A stretch of 64,000 nucleotides of DNA from Thermoactinospora rubra (GTDB lineage Bacteria > Actinomycetota > Actinomycetes > Streptosporangiales > Streptosporangiaceae). Positions 16,469-25,178 of the stretch are shown here, in pieces. The notes beneath the pieces were generated by a model. The model saw only the letters and a program-made list of their open reading frames with translations, made no database searches and was not told the DNA's origin. The position numbers and the translations under genes are program-made. Position 1 is the first letter of the stretch; every line of letters begins with the position of its first letter. The DNA lies in contig NZ_MSZZ01000033.1 in assembly GCF_002093975.1 (NCBI RefSeq), positions 1 through 64,000 of the forward strand. Direction: 5' to 3'.

Positions 16469-19400
16469 ATGCTCGAGAACGAGCCCGGCAACGGTGCCGC
16501 CGGCACCGACGGGGACACAACTGAACAGCAGTCCACCAGACGCCGCGGCGCCGCCAGCCGGCCCGCCGGCCCGCCTCCTCTGGACGACACCCCCAGCGTG
16601 ATCGTCGCGGCCCCGGCCGAGTCCCCCGCCGGGGAGGCCAAGCCCAAGAAGGCCGTGACGCGCCGCCGTACCACCAAGAAGGCCGAGCAGGAGGCCGCGG
16701 AGACGCCGGTCGCCAAGGTCGTGGAGGTCGACCCCGAGACGGCCGCCGCGGTCAAGCCCGGCGGCAGGAGAGCCACCAGGGCTCCCGGCCCGCCCGCCTT
16801 CGACGAGCCCGAGGAGATCACGGTCGCCGCCGCTCCCGCGCCGCTCAGCGAGGCGGCCGTGGGGCGCATCGTCGTGCCCGCGCCCGAGGAGCTCGCGGTC
16901 AACGGCCGCACCAGGAAGGCCACCAGGCCGCCTGGACCGCCGCGCGTCGAGGACGAGACCGAGGCCGCCGCTGCTTCCGCGCCCGCCAAGCCGCGGCGCA
17001 CGCGCAAGAAGGCCGAGACCGCCAAGGCTGAGGAGACGGCAGCCGCCGAGGCGGGGGCCGCTGCCCCGATCGCCGACGCCCCGGGCGAGGTACGGGACGC
17101 CGTGGGAGAGATCCCGCAGGCGTCGGCCGAGGCGGCCGAGAGCGTCGCCGAGCGAGCCGACGCCGAGGCGGAGGCACGGACGGAAGCCCAGGCTGAGGCG
17201 CAGGCCGGGGCGGAGGCGCAGCCTGCCGCTCGCACGGCGCGCGGCAGGGCCCGCACGACCCGCACGGCCACGGGGTCGACGCGGTCGCGGGCCAGGACGC
17301 GCGCCTCCTCCCAGGAGGCCGACGAGCCTGAAGCGGGCGCGCCCAGCGGCGACGCCAACGTGTCCGAGCGCATCGGCGCCGGCACGCCCGCCGCCGCCGA
17401 GGCGAGCGCCCAGGCCGTCGACACGACCGCTCAGCCGGCCGCGGGAGCGGGGGAAGCCGTCGGCTCCGGCGTCTCCGGAGGCGTCGGCGAGGGTGCTCCG
17501 GTCGCCGACGTCCTCGGCACGGGAGCCGCGATCGGCGGGGGCGTGGGCGAGGGCGCGCCGACCGGCGCCGCCCAGGCCGCCGCCACGCAGGCCGCCGCCG
17601 CACAGACCGGCACGGCCGCGGAGGCCGTGTCTCAGGCCGGTACGGCTGCCGCCGGTGTGGCGCGGGACGACGCCGAGGGCGCGGACGTCGACGAGGAGCT
17701 GCTGGAGGAGCTGCCCGAGGACGAGCCGCTGGACGACGAGCCGGCCGGCGAGGACCTCGACGAGGAGCCGATCAGCCGTCCCGGCCTGCTGGCCGACCCG
17801 TTCGGGTTCGCCGCGCGCCGCGAGGACCAGCCCGACGTCACCTTCCAGCGGCCCGCCACCATCTTCACGCCGCTGTTCCAGGCGCCCGACCCCAGCCAGG
17901 CCGTCCCCGCGCGCATCCAGGTCAACGCGCCGATCATCGGCGACGACGAGGTCGAGCTCGAAGAGCCCGACGACACCGCCGAGGAGGAGGCCGAGGACGC
18001 CGAGCGCGAGGACGGCGGCGGCCGCCGCAGGCGCCGCCGTCGCGGCGGGCGCGGGCGCGGCAAGTCACGCGAGCGCGACGAGGGCGACGAGGGCGACGAG
18101 GCCGAGGACGGCGCCGAGGAGGAGCAGTCCGAGGAGCAGCCGCAACAGGAGGAGGCAGAGGAGGAGGAGACGCAGGCCTCCACCTCGCGCAGGCGCCGCC
18201 GTCGCCGCCGTCGCAGCGGGGACGAGGACGCGGCCGAGCCGCTGAGCGACGACCCGCCCAACACGGTCGTCCGCATCCGCGCGCCGCGCGCCGGGCGGAC
18301 CGGCTCGCTGCTGGAGGTGGCCGCCGACGGCGTGCAGAGCGTCAAGGGCTCCACCCGCCTGGAGGCCAAGAAGCAGCGCCGCCGCGAGGGGCGGGAGCTC
18401 GGCCGCAGGCGTCCGCCGATCATCACCGAGGCCGAGTTCCTGGCCCGGCGCGAGTCGGTCGACCGCATGATGGTGGTCCGCCGGACGGGCGACCGTACCC
18501 AGATCGCGGTCCTCGAGGACGGCATCCTCGTCGAGCACTACGTCAACCGCGAGGCCAGCCAGTCCTACGTGGGCAACGTCTACCTCGGCAAGGTGCAGAA
18601 CGTCCTGCCCTCCATGGAGGCGGCGTTCGTCGACATCGGCAAGGGCCGCAACGCGGTCCTCTACGCCGGCGAGGTCAACTTCGACACCGCCGGGCTGGAG
18701 GGCCAGCCCAAGCGGATCGAGACCGCCCTGAAGTCCGGGCAGTCGGTGCTGGTGCAGGTCACCAAGGACCCGATCGGGCACAAGGGCGCGCGGCTGACCT
18801 CGCAGATCTCGCTGCCCGGCCGCTACCTGGTCTACGTGCCCGACGGCTCGATGACCGGCATCAGCCGCAAGCTGCCCGACAAGGAGCGCGCGCGGCTGAA
18901 GAGCATCCTGAAGAAGGTCATGCCGGACAACGCCGGGGTGATCGTCAGGACCGCAGCCGAGGGCGCCTCGGAGGAGGAGCTCGCACGCGACGTGGCCCGG
19001 CTGTCGGCGCAGTGGGAGAACATCCAGAAGCGCGCCAAGTCGGCCAGCCCGCCCGAGCTGCTGTCGGCCGAGCCCGACCTGACCATCCGGGTCGTGCGCG
19101 ACGTGTTCAACGAGGACTTCTCCTCGCTGGTCGTGCAGGGCCAGGAGGCCTGGGAGACGGTCGAGGAGTACGTCAAGTACGTCGCCCCGCACCTGGCCGA
19201 CCGCCTGTCGTACTGGCAGGAGGACACCGACGTCTTCGAGGCGCACCGCATCGACGAGCAGCTGGCCAAGGCGCTGGAACGCAAGGTCTGGCTGCCCAGC
19301 GGCGGCTCGCTGGTGATCGACAGGACCGAGGCCATGACCGTGGTCGACGTCAACACCGGCAAGTTCACCGGCCAGGGCGGCAACCTGGAGGAGACCGTCA

Positions 19401-19918
19401 CGCGCAACAACCTGGAGGCGGCCGAGGAGATCGTCCGCCAGCTGCGGCTGCGCGACATCGGCGGCATCATCGTGATCGACTTCATCGACATGGTGCTGGA
19501 GTCCAACCGCGACCTGGTGCTGCGGCGGCTCCTGGAGTGCCTGGCCCGCGACCGCACCAAGCACCAGGTGGCCGAGGTCACCTCGCTGGGCCTGGTGCAG
19601 ATGACGCGCAAGCGGGTCGGCCAGGGCCTGCTGGAGGCCTTCTCCACGCCGTGCGAGTGCTGCAACGGCCGCGGCCTGATCGTCTCCACCGAGCCGGTCG
19701 AGGCCAAGTCCGATGCGCGCGGCACGCAGGGCAAGATGGCCGTCGAGAAGGCGGTGGCGGAGAAGGTCTCCGCGGCCAAGGAGTCCGCCGGGCGTGATAC
19801 TGTGACCGGTGCGCTTGATGACGTCCCCTCTGCCGACCAGGCGGGGGACGACCAGGCGAACCAGACTTCCGGCCGGGGGCGGCGACGCTCCCGCCGAGCC
19901 AAGTCCGCCGACTCCTGA
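16469..19918 (+). CDS. rne: Ribonuclease E/G
   Basis: Endoribonuclease for mRNA decay and rRNA processing, 1149 residues. As in other actinobacteria the long disordered arm is N-terminal: residues 1-620 are Ala/Glu/Arg-rich with acidic blocks and RRRRRR clusters. The catalytic part follows: an S1 domain near 695 (YLGKVQNVLPSMEAAFVDIG), the metal-binding aspartates in VVDVNTGKF near 960 and VIDFIDM near 1002, and the zinc-link CECC near 1061. The start MLENEPGNG resembles Streptomyces homologues. RplU follows 217 bases later with its own leader. Confidence 0.95.
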   Translation: MLENEPGNGAAGTDGDTTEQQSTRRRGAASRPAGPPPLDDTPSVIVAAPAESPAGEAKPKKAVTRRRTTKKAEQEAAETPVAKVVEVDPETAAAVKPGGRRATRAPGPPAFDEPEEITVAAAPAPLSEAAVGRIVVPAPEELAVNGRTRKATRPPGPPRVEDETEAAAASAPAKPRRTRKKAETAKAEETAAAEAGAAAPIADAPGEVRDAVGEIPQASAEAAESVAERADAEAEARTEAQAEAQAGAEAQPAARTARGRARTTRTATGSTRSRARTRASSQEADEPEAGAPSGDANVSERIGAGTPAAAEASAQAVDTTAQPAAGAGEAVGSGVSGGVGEGAPVADVLGTGAAIGGGVGEGAPTGAAQAAATQAAAAQTGTAAEAVSQAGTAAAGVARDDAEGADVDEELLEELPEDEPLDDEPAGEDLDEEPISRPGLLADPFGFAARREDQPDVTFQRPATIFTPLFQAPDPSQAVPARIQVNAPIIGDDEVELEEPDDTAEEEAEDAEREDGGGRRRRRRRGGRGRGKSRERDEGDEGDEAEDGAEEEQSEEQPQQEEAEEEETQASTSRRRRRRRRRSGDEDAAEPLSDDPPNTVVRIRAPRAGRTGSLLEVAADGVQSVKGSTRLEAKKQRRREGRELGRRRPPIITEAEFLARRESVDRMMVVRRTGDRTQIAVLEDGILVEHYVNREASQSYVGNVYLGKVQNVLPSMEAAFVDIGKGRNAVLYAGEVNFDTAGLEGQPKRIETALKSGQSVLVQVTKDPIGHKGARLTSQISLPGRYLVYVPDGSMTGISRKLPDKERARLKSILKKVMPDNAGVIVRTAAEGASEEELARDVARLSAQWENIQKRAKSASPPELLSAEPDLTIRVVRDVFNEDFSSLVVQGQEAWETVEEYVKYVAPHLADRLSYWQEDTDVFEAHRIDEQLAKALERKVWLPSGGSLVIDRTEAMTVVDVNTGKFTGQGGNLEETVTRNNLEAAEEIVRQLRLRDIGGIIVIDFIDMVLESNRDLVLRRLLECLARDRTKHQVAEVTSLGLVQMTRKRVGQGLLEAFSTPCECCNGRGLIVSTEPVEAKSDARGTQGKMAVEKAVAEKVSAAKESAGRDTVTGALDDVPSADQAGDDQANQTSGRGRRRSRRAKSADS

Positions 19919-20135
19919 CGGCGGACGGCCGACGATCCGTCCGGTTCGACGAGGGTGCCGGTTATCCGGTACCCTGGTCAATCGGTGCGCCCGGCGGTGC
20001 GCCCAGTTCGCGCGCCTGACTGGCTCGTCGGTTCCAGACGGAGACGAGTGCAGGGCGCAGCATTCGGCAGTCAGCGGTCGCCCCTGTCCGGGGTCGGCCG
20101 AGGATCGCAACAGTAGACAGCAGAAGGGTTCCGCG

Positions 20136-20438
20136 GTGTACGCGATCGTTCGTTGCGGCGGCAGGCAGCAGAAGGTCTCCGTCGGTGACGTCCTTGAGAT
20201 TGACAAGGTCGCCGGCGAGGTCGGGTCGACGGTTTCGCTGCCGACGGTGCTCGTCGTCAACGAAGGCGATGTGACCACCGAGGCCGGTAAGTTCACGGTC
20301 ACCGCCGAGGTTCTCGGCGAGACCAAGGGCCCGAAGATCCGCATCCTGAAGTACAAGAACAAGACCGGTTACAAGAAGCGCCAGGGTCACCGCCAGCGGT
20401 ACACCCAGGTGAAGGTCACCGGCATCGATCAGGCGTGA
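20136..20438 (+). CDS. rplU: 50S ribosomal protein L21 (bL21)
   Basis: A 100-residue 23S rRNA-binding protein. The start YAIVRCGGRQQKVSVGD and the end KNKTGYKKRQGHRQRYTQVKV are the family signatures. The GTG at 20136 has GAAGGG 7 bases upstream; the longer open frame to the left is leader sequence. It is followed by rpmA after 15 bases, the universal L21-L27 pair, then obgE. Confidence 0.97.
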   Translation: MYAIVRCGGRQQKVSVGDVLEIDKVAGEVGSTVSLPTVLVVNEGDVTTEAGKFTVTAEVLGETKGPKIRILKYKNKTGYKKRQGHRQRYTQVKVTGIDQA

Positions 20439-20453
20439 TGGGGAGTTTGAGCA

Positions 20454-20711
20454 ATGGCACACAAGAAGGGCGCATCGTCCACCCGGAACGGCCGTGACTC
20501 CAACGCCAAGCGCCTGGGCGTCAAGCGTTTCGGCGGCCAGCTGGTCAACGCCGGTGAGATCATCGTCCGCCAGCGTGGCACCCACTTCCACCCGGGCGAG
20601 AACGTCGGCCGCGGCGGCGACGACACGCTGTTCGCGCTGAAGGCCGGCCACGTGCAGTTCGGCTTCAAGGCCGGGCGTCGCGCCGTGAGCATCGTCCCGG
20701 TCGCGGAGTAA
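20454..20711 (+). CDS. rpmA: 50S ribosomal protein L27 (bL27)
   Basis: An 85-residue protein. It begins MAHKKGASSTRNGRDS with no N-terminal propeptide, so it does not need the cleavage seen in Firmicutes. The GGQ.V.AG..I.RQRGT.FHPG signature is intact. A GGGAG site stands just before the ATG. A hairpin 33 bases after the stop probably ends the rplU-rpmA transcript. Confidence 0.97.
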   Translation: MAHKKGASSTRNGRDSNAKRLGVKRFGGQLVNAGEIIVRQRGTHFHPGENVGRGGDDTLFALKAGHVQFGFKAGRRAVSIVPVAE

Positions 20712-20743
20712 GCGGAGTAACCCGCCGCCTTCTGGCGTTGTAT

Positions 20744-20773
20744 GAGGGGTGGATCGTCGCCGGTCCACCCCTC
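20744..20773 (+). terminator. Terminator hairpin after rpmA
   Basis: GAGGGGTGGA at 20744-20753 pairs perfectly with TCCACCCCTC at 20764-20773 around a 10-base loop. The rest of the 271-base gap before obgE shows no gene. Confidence 0.7.
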
Positions 20774-20982
20774 GTTCGCGTTTCGGCGCGCTTCCGTCCC
20801 AGCCGGCGCGCCACGTGCGGCGCCCGGCCCGGTGACCCGGGACGCGGCCGACAAGACGCGCGTCACGGCGGTCGGCCACGCACGCTCGCCGGCCGTCTCC
20901 CTGGACGGAGCCCGGCCACGTGCGGCGGTTGGGCCTCACCCGGCCCCGCCGTACACCATAAGGAAAGAAAAGAGGAGGCAGA

Positions 20983-22335
20983 ATGCCGGACTTCGTGGAT
21001 CAGGTGGTGCTGCACATCACCGCCGGCGACGGGGGCAACGGCTGCGCCTCCGTCCATCGCGAGAAGTTCAAACCGCTCGGCGGCCCGGACGGGGGCAACG
21101 GCGGCCGCGGCGGCGACGTGATCCTCGAGGTGGACCCCAGCACGGCGACGCTGCTGGACTACCACCGCCGCCCGCACCGCAAGGCCGAGAACGGCAAGCA
21201 GGGCCAGGGCGGGCACCGCGACGGCGCCAACGGGGCCGACGTCGTCCTCCCGGTCCCCAATGGGACGGTGGTCAAGGACGCCAGGACCGGCGAGGTGCTG
21301 GTCGACCTGGTGGGCGTCGGCACCCGCTACGTGATCGCGAAGGGCGGCCAGGGTGGGCTGGGCAACGCCGCGCTCGCCTCGCCCAGGCGCAAGGCGCCGG
21401 GGTTCGCGCTGCTGGGCGAGCCGGGCGAGTCGCTGGATGTGATCCTGGAGCTCAAGAGCGTCGCGGACGTGGCGCTGGTCGGCTTCCCGAGCGCGGGGAA
21501 GTCCTCGCTCATCGCGGCCATCTCGGCCGCGCGCCCGAAGATCGCCGACTATCCGTTCACGACGCTGGTGCCCAACCTGGGCGTGGTGACCGCGGGCGAC
21601 ACGGTGTTCACGGTGGCCGACGTGCCGGGGCTGATCCCGGGCGCGTCGCAGGGCAAGGGGCTGGGGCACGAGTTCCTGCGCCACGTGGAGCGCTGCGACA
21701 TGCTCGTGCACGTCATCGACTGCGCCACCATGGAGCCGGGCCGCGACCCGATCACCGACTACGAGGTCATCGAGGCCGAGCTGCACGCATACGGCAAGCT
21801 GGAGGACCGGCCCCGGATGGTCGTGCTGAACAAGGCCGACGTGCCCGACGCGCGGGAGCTGGCCGAGATCGTCACGCCCGACTTCGAGGCCCGCGGACTG
21901 CGCGTGTTCACGATCTCGGCGGCCTCGCACGAGGGCCTGCGGGAGTTCGTGTACGCCATGGGCGAGTGGGTGGCCGCGGCGCGTGCCGCCAGGCCGGTCG
22001 AGGAGCCCACGCGGCTGGTCATCCGGCCCAGGCAGCTGGGCGATGCCGGGTTCACCGTGCGGCAGGTGGGCGAGAACACCTTCCAGGTCACCGGCGAGAA
22101 GCCCGAGCGCTGGATCAGGCAGACCGACTTCGCCAACGACGAGGCGGTGGGATACCTGGCCGACCGGCTGGAGCGCCTGGGCGTGGAGGAGGAGCTGGTC
22201 AAGGCCGGGGCGACCGCCGGGGCCGAGGTCATCATCGGCTCGCTGGAGGACGGCTACGTCTTCGACTGGCAGCCCACGCTGAGCGCCGAGTCGGTACGGC
22301 TGGGCCCGCGCGGCACCGACTCGCGGCTCGGCTGA
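20983..22335 (+). CDS. obgE: GTPase Obg/CgtA
   Basis: Essential GTPase for large-subunit ribosome assembly and stress control, 450 residues. The glycine-rich Obg fold spans residues 1-160 (DGGNGCASVHREKF, GGPDGGNGGRGGDV). The GTPase domain has G1 GFPSAGKSS near 166, G3 DVPGLI and G4 NKAD. The C-terminal OCT domain (about 345-430) is typical of actinobacteria and Firmicutes. GAGGAGG stands just before the ATG. Confidence 0.96.
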   Translation: MPDFVDQVVLHITAGDGGNGCASVHREKFKPLGGPDGGNGGRGGDVILEVDPSTATLLDYHRRPHRKAENGKQGQGGHRDGANGADVVLPVPNGTVVKDARTGEVLVDLVGVGTRYVIAKGGQGGLGNAALASPRRKAPGFALLGEPGESLDVILELKSVADVALVGFPSAGKSSLIAAISAARPKIADYPFTTLVPNLGVVTAGDTVFTVADVPGLIPGASQGKGLGHEFLRHVERCDMLVHVIDCATMEPGRDPITDYEVIEAELHAYGKLEDRPRMVVLNKADVPDARELAEIVTPDFEARGLRVFTISAASHEGLREFVYAMGEWVAAARAARPVEEPTRLVIRPRQLGDAGFTVRQVGENTFQVTGEKPERWIRQTDFANDEAVGYLADRLERLGVEEELVKAGATAGAEVIIGSLEDGYVFDWQPTLSAESVRLGPRGTDSRLG

Positions 22336-22398
22336 GGCCCGTCTCGCCTGGCGGACACCGGGCCGGGCGGACTCGCGGACTCGGATAAGGTTCTGGAC

Positions 22399-23514
22399 GT
22401 GCGGGAACAGCTCAGCGCGGCGCAGAGAGTGGTCGTCAAGGTCGGATCCTCCTCGCTGACCACGCCGCAGGGCACGATCGACGTCGACCGGGTCGACGCG
22501 CTCGTCGACGTGCTGGCGGCGCGCCGCAACCAAGGCACCCAGCTGGTCCTGGTCTCCTCCGGAGCCATCGCGGCGGGCCTGGGCCCGCTCGGCCTCACCT
22601 CGCGGCCGCGCGACCTGGCCACCCAGCAGGCGGCCGCCTCCGTCGGCCAGGGCGTGCTGGTCGCGCGCTACACCTCGTCCTTCGCCCGGTACGGCCTGCG
22701 CGTCGGCCAGGTGCTGCTGACGGCCGACGACATGATGCGCCGCTCCCACCACGTCAACGCCCAGCGGACCCTCAACCGCCTGCTGGAGCTGGGCATCGTG
22801 CCGGTGGTCAACGAGAACGACACGGTGGCCACCGACGAGATCCGCTTCGGCGACAACGACCGGCTGGCCGCGCTGGTGGCCCACCTGATCAGGGCCGACG
22901 CGCTGGTGCTGCTGTCGGACGTCGACGCGCTCTACGACGGGCCGCCCTCGCGGCCGGGCGCCCGGCGGCTGGCGGAGGTGCGCACTTCGGAGGACCTGGC
23001 CGGGGTGGAGCTCGGCACCTCCGGGCGCGTTGGCACCGGCGGCATGGTGACCAAGGTCCAGGCGGCCAGGATCGCGACCGGCGCGGGCATCCCGGTGGTG
23101 CTCACCGCCGCCGCGCACGCCGCGCAGGCTCTGGCCGGGGCCGACGTCGGCACGTTCTTCCACCCCGGAGGCCGGCATCCGGGCACGCGCCTGCTGTGGC
23201 TGGCCCACGCCACCACCGGGCGCGGGCGGCTCCACCTCGACGAGGGCGCGGTCGAGGCGGTCGTGGCCAGGCGCAAGTCGCTGCTGCCCGCGGGGGTCGT
23301 CTCCGTCGAGGGCGACTTCGCCGCCGGCGACCCCGTCGACCTGTGCGGGCCGCGGGGCGGCGTGGTGGCGCGCGGGCTGGTGAACTTCGACGCCGAGGAG
23401 ATCCCCGGCCTGCTCGGGCGCTCGACCAGGGAGCTGGCCAGCGAGCTCGGCCCGGAGTACGAGCGCGAGCTGATCCACCGCGACGACATCGTCATACTGG
23501 AGACCCACGCTTAG
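22399..23514 (+). CDS. proB: Glutamate 5-kinase
   Basis: First step of proline synthesis: ATP plus glutamate gives gamma-glutamyl phosphate. An amino acid kinase domain covers residues 1-260 (VVKVGSSSLT, SSGAIAAG, NENDTV, GTGGMVTKVQAA), and a C-terminal PUA domain about residues 278-360. Length 371 residues is usual for the PUA-bearing form, which is feedback-inhibited by proline in known cases. The GTG start gives REQLSAAQRVVVKVG. proA follows after 69 bases. Confidence 0.95.
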   Translation: MREQLSAAQRVVVKVGSSSLTTPQGTIDVDRVDALVDVLAARRNQGTQLVLVSSGAIAAGLGPLGLTSRPRDLATQQAAASVGQGVLVARYTSSFARYGLRVGQVLLTADDMMRRSHHVNAQRTLNRLLELGIVPVVNENDTVATDEIRFGDNDRLAALVAHLIRADALVLLSDVDALYDGPPSRPGARRLAEVRTSEDLAGVELGTSGRVGTGGMVTKVQAARIATGAGIPVVLTAAAHAAQALAGADVGTFFHPGGRHPGTRLLWLAHATTGRGRLHLDEGAVEAVVARRKSLLPAGVVSVEGDFAAGDPVDLCGPRGGVVARGLVNFDAEEIPGLLGRSTRELASELGPEYERELIHRDDIVILETHA

Positions 23515-23583
23515 TCATCGAGTCATCGGGCCGCGCGCTGAGCAGTCGCGCCGAAGGCGCGACCATAAACACGGAGTGAGGCA

Positions 23584-24831
23584 ATGAGCACAGAATTCCT
23601 GAAGGTCGCCCGCGCGGCGCGAGAGGCCGCCGCCGAGCTGGCCCCGCTGCCGAGGGCGCCGAAGGATCGGGCGTTGCGCGCCATCGCCGACGCGCTCGTC
23701 GCCCACGCCGGCGAGATCGTGGAGGCCAACGCGCTGGATGTGGCCAAGGCGCGCGAGTCGGGCACCTCGGCGGCGATGATCGACCGGCTCCGGCTCGACG
23801 CCGGGCGCGTGGAGGCCATCGCCGAGGCCGTCCGCCAGATCGCCGACCTGCCCGACCCGGTCGGCGAGGTCGTGCGCGGCAGTACGCTGCCCAACGGGCT
23901 GGAGCTGCGCCAGATCCGCGTGCCGCTGGGCGTGATCGGCATCATCTACGAGGGCCGCCCCAACGTGACGGTCGACGCCGCCGCGCTGTGCCTCAAGAGC
24001 GGCAACGCCGTCCTGCTCAGGGGCTCCAGCAGCGCGTATGAGTCCAACACGGCGCTGGTGCGCGTCATGCGGCAGGCGCTGGAGGGTACCGAGGTGCCCG
24101 CCGACGCCGTCCAGCTCGTCCCCGGCGTGACCCGCGAGTCGGTCAAGGACCTCATGCGGGCCCGCGGCCTGGTTGACGTGCTGATCCCGCGCGGCGGCGC
24201 GTCGCTGATCAACTCGGTGGTGGAGGAGTCGACGGTCCCGGTGATCGAGACCGGCGTGGGCAACTGCCACGTCTACGTCGACAAGGACGCCGACCTGGAC
24301 CAGGCGCTGGCGATCCTGCTCAACGCCAAGACCCAGCGCCCGTCGGTGTGCAACGCGGCCGAGACGCTGCTGGTCCACGCCGAGGTGGCCGAGGCGTTCC
24401 TGCCCAGGGCGCTGGCCGCGCTGGCGGAGGCGGGCGTGACCGTGCACGGCGACGCCCGGGTGGCCGCCTACGGCCAGACCGTCCCGGCGACCGAGGACGA
24501 CTTCTACGCCGAGTACCTCTCGCTCGACATCGCCGCCGCCGTCGTCGACTCGCTCGAGGACGCCGTCACGCACATCAGGAAGTACGGCTCGGCCCACACC
24601 GACGCCATCGTCACCCGCTCCCAGCAGGCCGCGCGCCGGTTCGTCGCGCTGGTCGACTCGGCGGCCGTCGCGGTCAACGCCTCCACGCGCTTCACCGACG
24701 GCGGGGAGTTCGGCTTCGGGGCCGAGATCGGCATCTCCACCCAGAAGCTCCACGCCCGCGGCCCGATGGGCCTGCCCGAGCTGACCTCCACCAAGTGGGT
24801 CTACACCGGCGAAGGACATCTGCGGGGATAA
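23584..24831 (+). CDS. proA: Gamma-glutamyl phosphate reductase
   Basis: Reduces gamma-glutamyl phosphate with NADPH to glutamate semialdehyde, the second step of proline synthesis. An aldehyde-dehydrogenase-fold protein of 415 residues with the catalytic Cys in PSVCNAAETL near residue 258, VPLGVIGIIYEGRPNV near 112 and FGFGAEIGISTQKLHARGP near the end. GGAGTGAGG precedes the ATG. It follows proB on the same strand; a hairpin then ends the unit. Confidence 0.96.
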   Translation: MSTEFLKVARAAREAAAELAPLPRAPKDRALRAIADALVAHAGEIVEANALDVAKARESGTSAAMIDRLRLDAGRVEAIAEAVRQIADLPDPVGEVVRGSTLPNGLELRQIRVPLGVIGIIYEGRPNVTVDAAALCLKSGNAVLLRGSSSAYESNTALVRVMRQALEGTEVPADAVQLVPGVTRESVKDLMRARGLVDVLIPRGGASLINSVVEESTVPVIETGVGNCHVYVDKDADLDQALAILLNAKTQRPSVCNAAETLLVHAEVAEAFLPRALAALAEAGVTVHGDARVAAYGQTVPATEDDFYAEYLSLDIAAAVVDSLEDAVTHIRKYGSAHTDAIVTRSQQAARRFVALVDSAAVAVNASTRFTDGGEFGFGAEIGISTQKLHARGPMGLPELTSTKWVYTGEGHLRG

Positions 24832-24845
24832 GCGGAAATGCTGGT

Positions 24846-24872
24846 GCGGGCCCCGTGGACGGCGGGGCCCGC
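24846..24872 (+). terminator. Terminator hairpin after proA
   Basis: GCGGGCCCCG at 24846-24855 pairs with CGGGGCCCGC at 24863-24872 (7-base loop), followed by CCTCTTT. Confidence 0.75.
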
Positions 24873-24933
24873 CCTCTTTCCGGCCCGGCGTGTCCCCGTG
24901 ACCGGGCGGGGTCCGGCCCACTTGACTGGGCGC

Positions 24934-25104
24934 ATGGAGATCGTGATCGCCCTCGCCTTCTCTGCCGCCGTGCTGCTGGCCGCGGACCGGTTGCTGCTGT
25001 GGCTGGAGAGCCGCGGCCACGTCAACTGGCGTCGCAAGGGCCGCAGGAGGCTCACCGAGGAGCCCACCGCCGAACTCGACAGCCTGCTGTCCAACAACCG
25101 GTAG
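24934..25104 (+). CDS. Small single-span membrane protein, 56 residues
   Basis: MEIVIALAFSAAVLLAADRL forms one membrane span, followed by a basic segment (NWRRKGRRRL) and an acidic end. The frame is open further upstream through the terminator region, but the ATG at 24934 is the first that gives a sensible membrane protein. No ribosome site is obvious; TTGACT lies 7 bases upstream. Function unknown. It sits between proA and the kinase gene. Confidence 0.6.
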   Translation: MEIVIALAFSAAVLLAADRLLLWLESRGHVNWRRKGRRRLTEEPTAELDSLLSNNR

Positions 25105-25178
25105 TGTCGGCGCGCCTTCCGTCAAGGGCGGTGCCGGCGGCGTTAAAGTTGTGCCCTTATGGGCGCAGGGGAGGGACG

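Noticed and set aside
20863..23508. 881-codon minus-strand frame over obgE and proB
   Set aside because: His/Arg/Gly-rich shadow of real plus-strand genes; no motif and no start signal.
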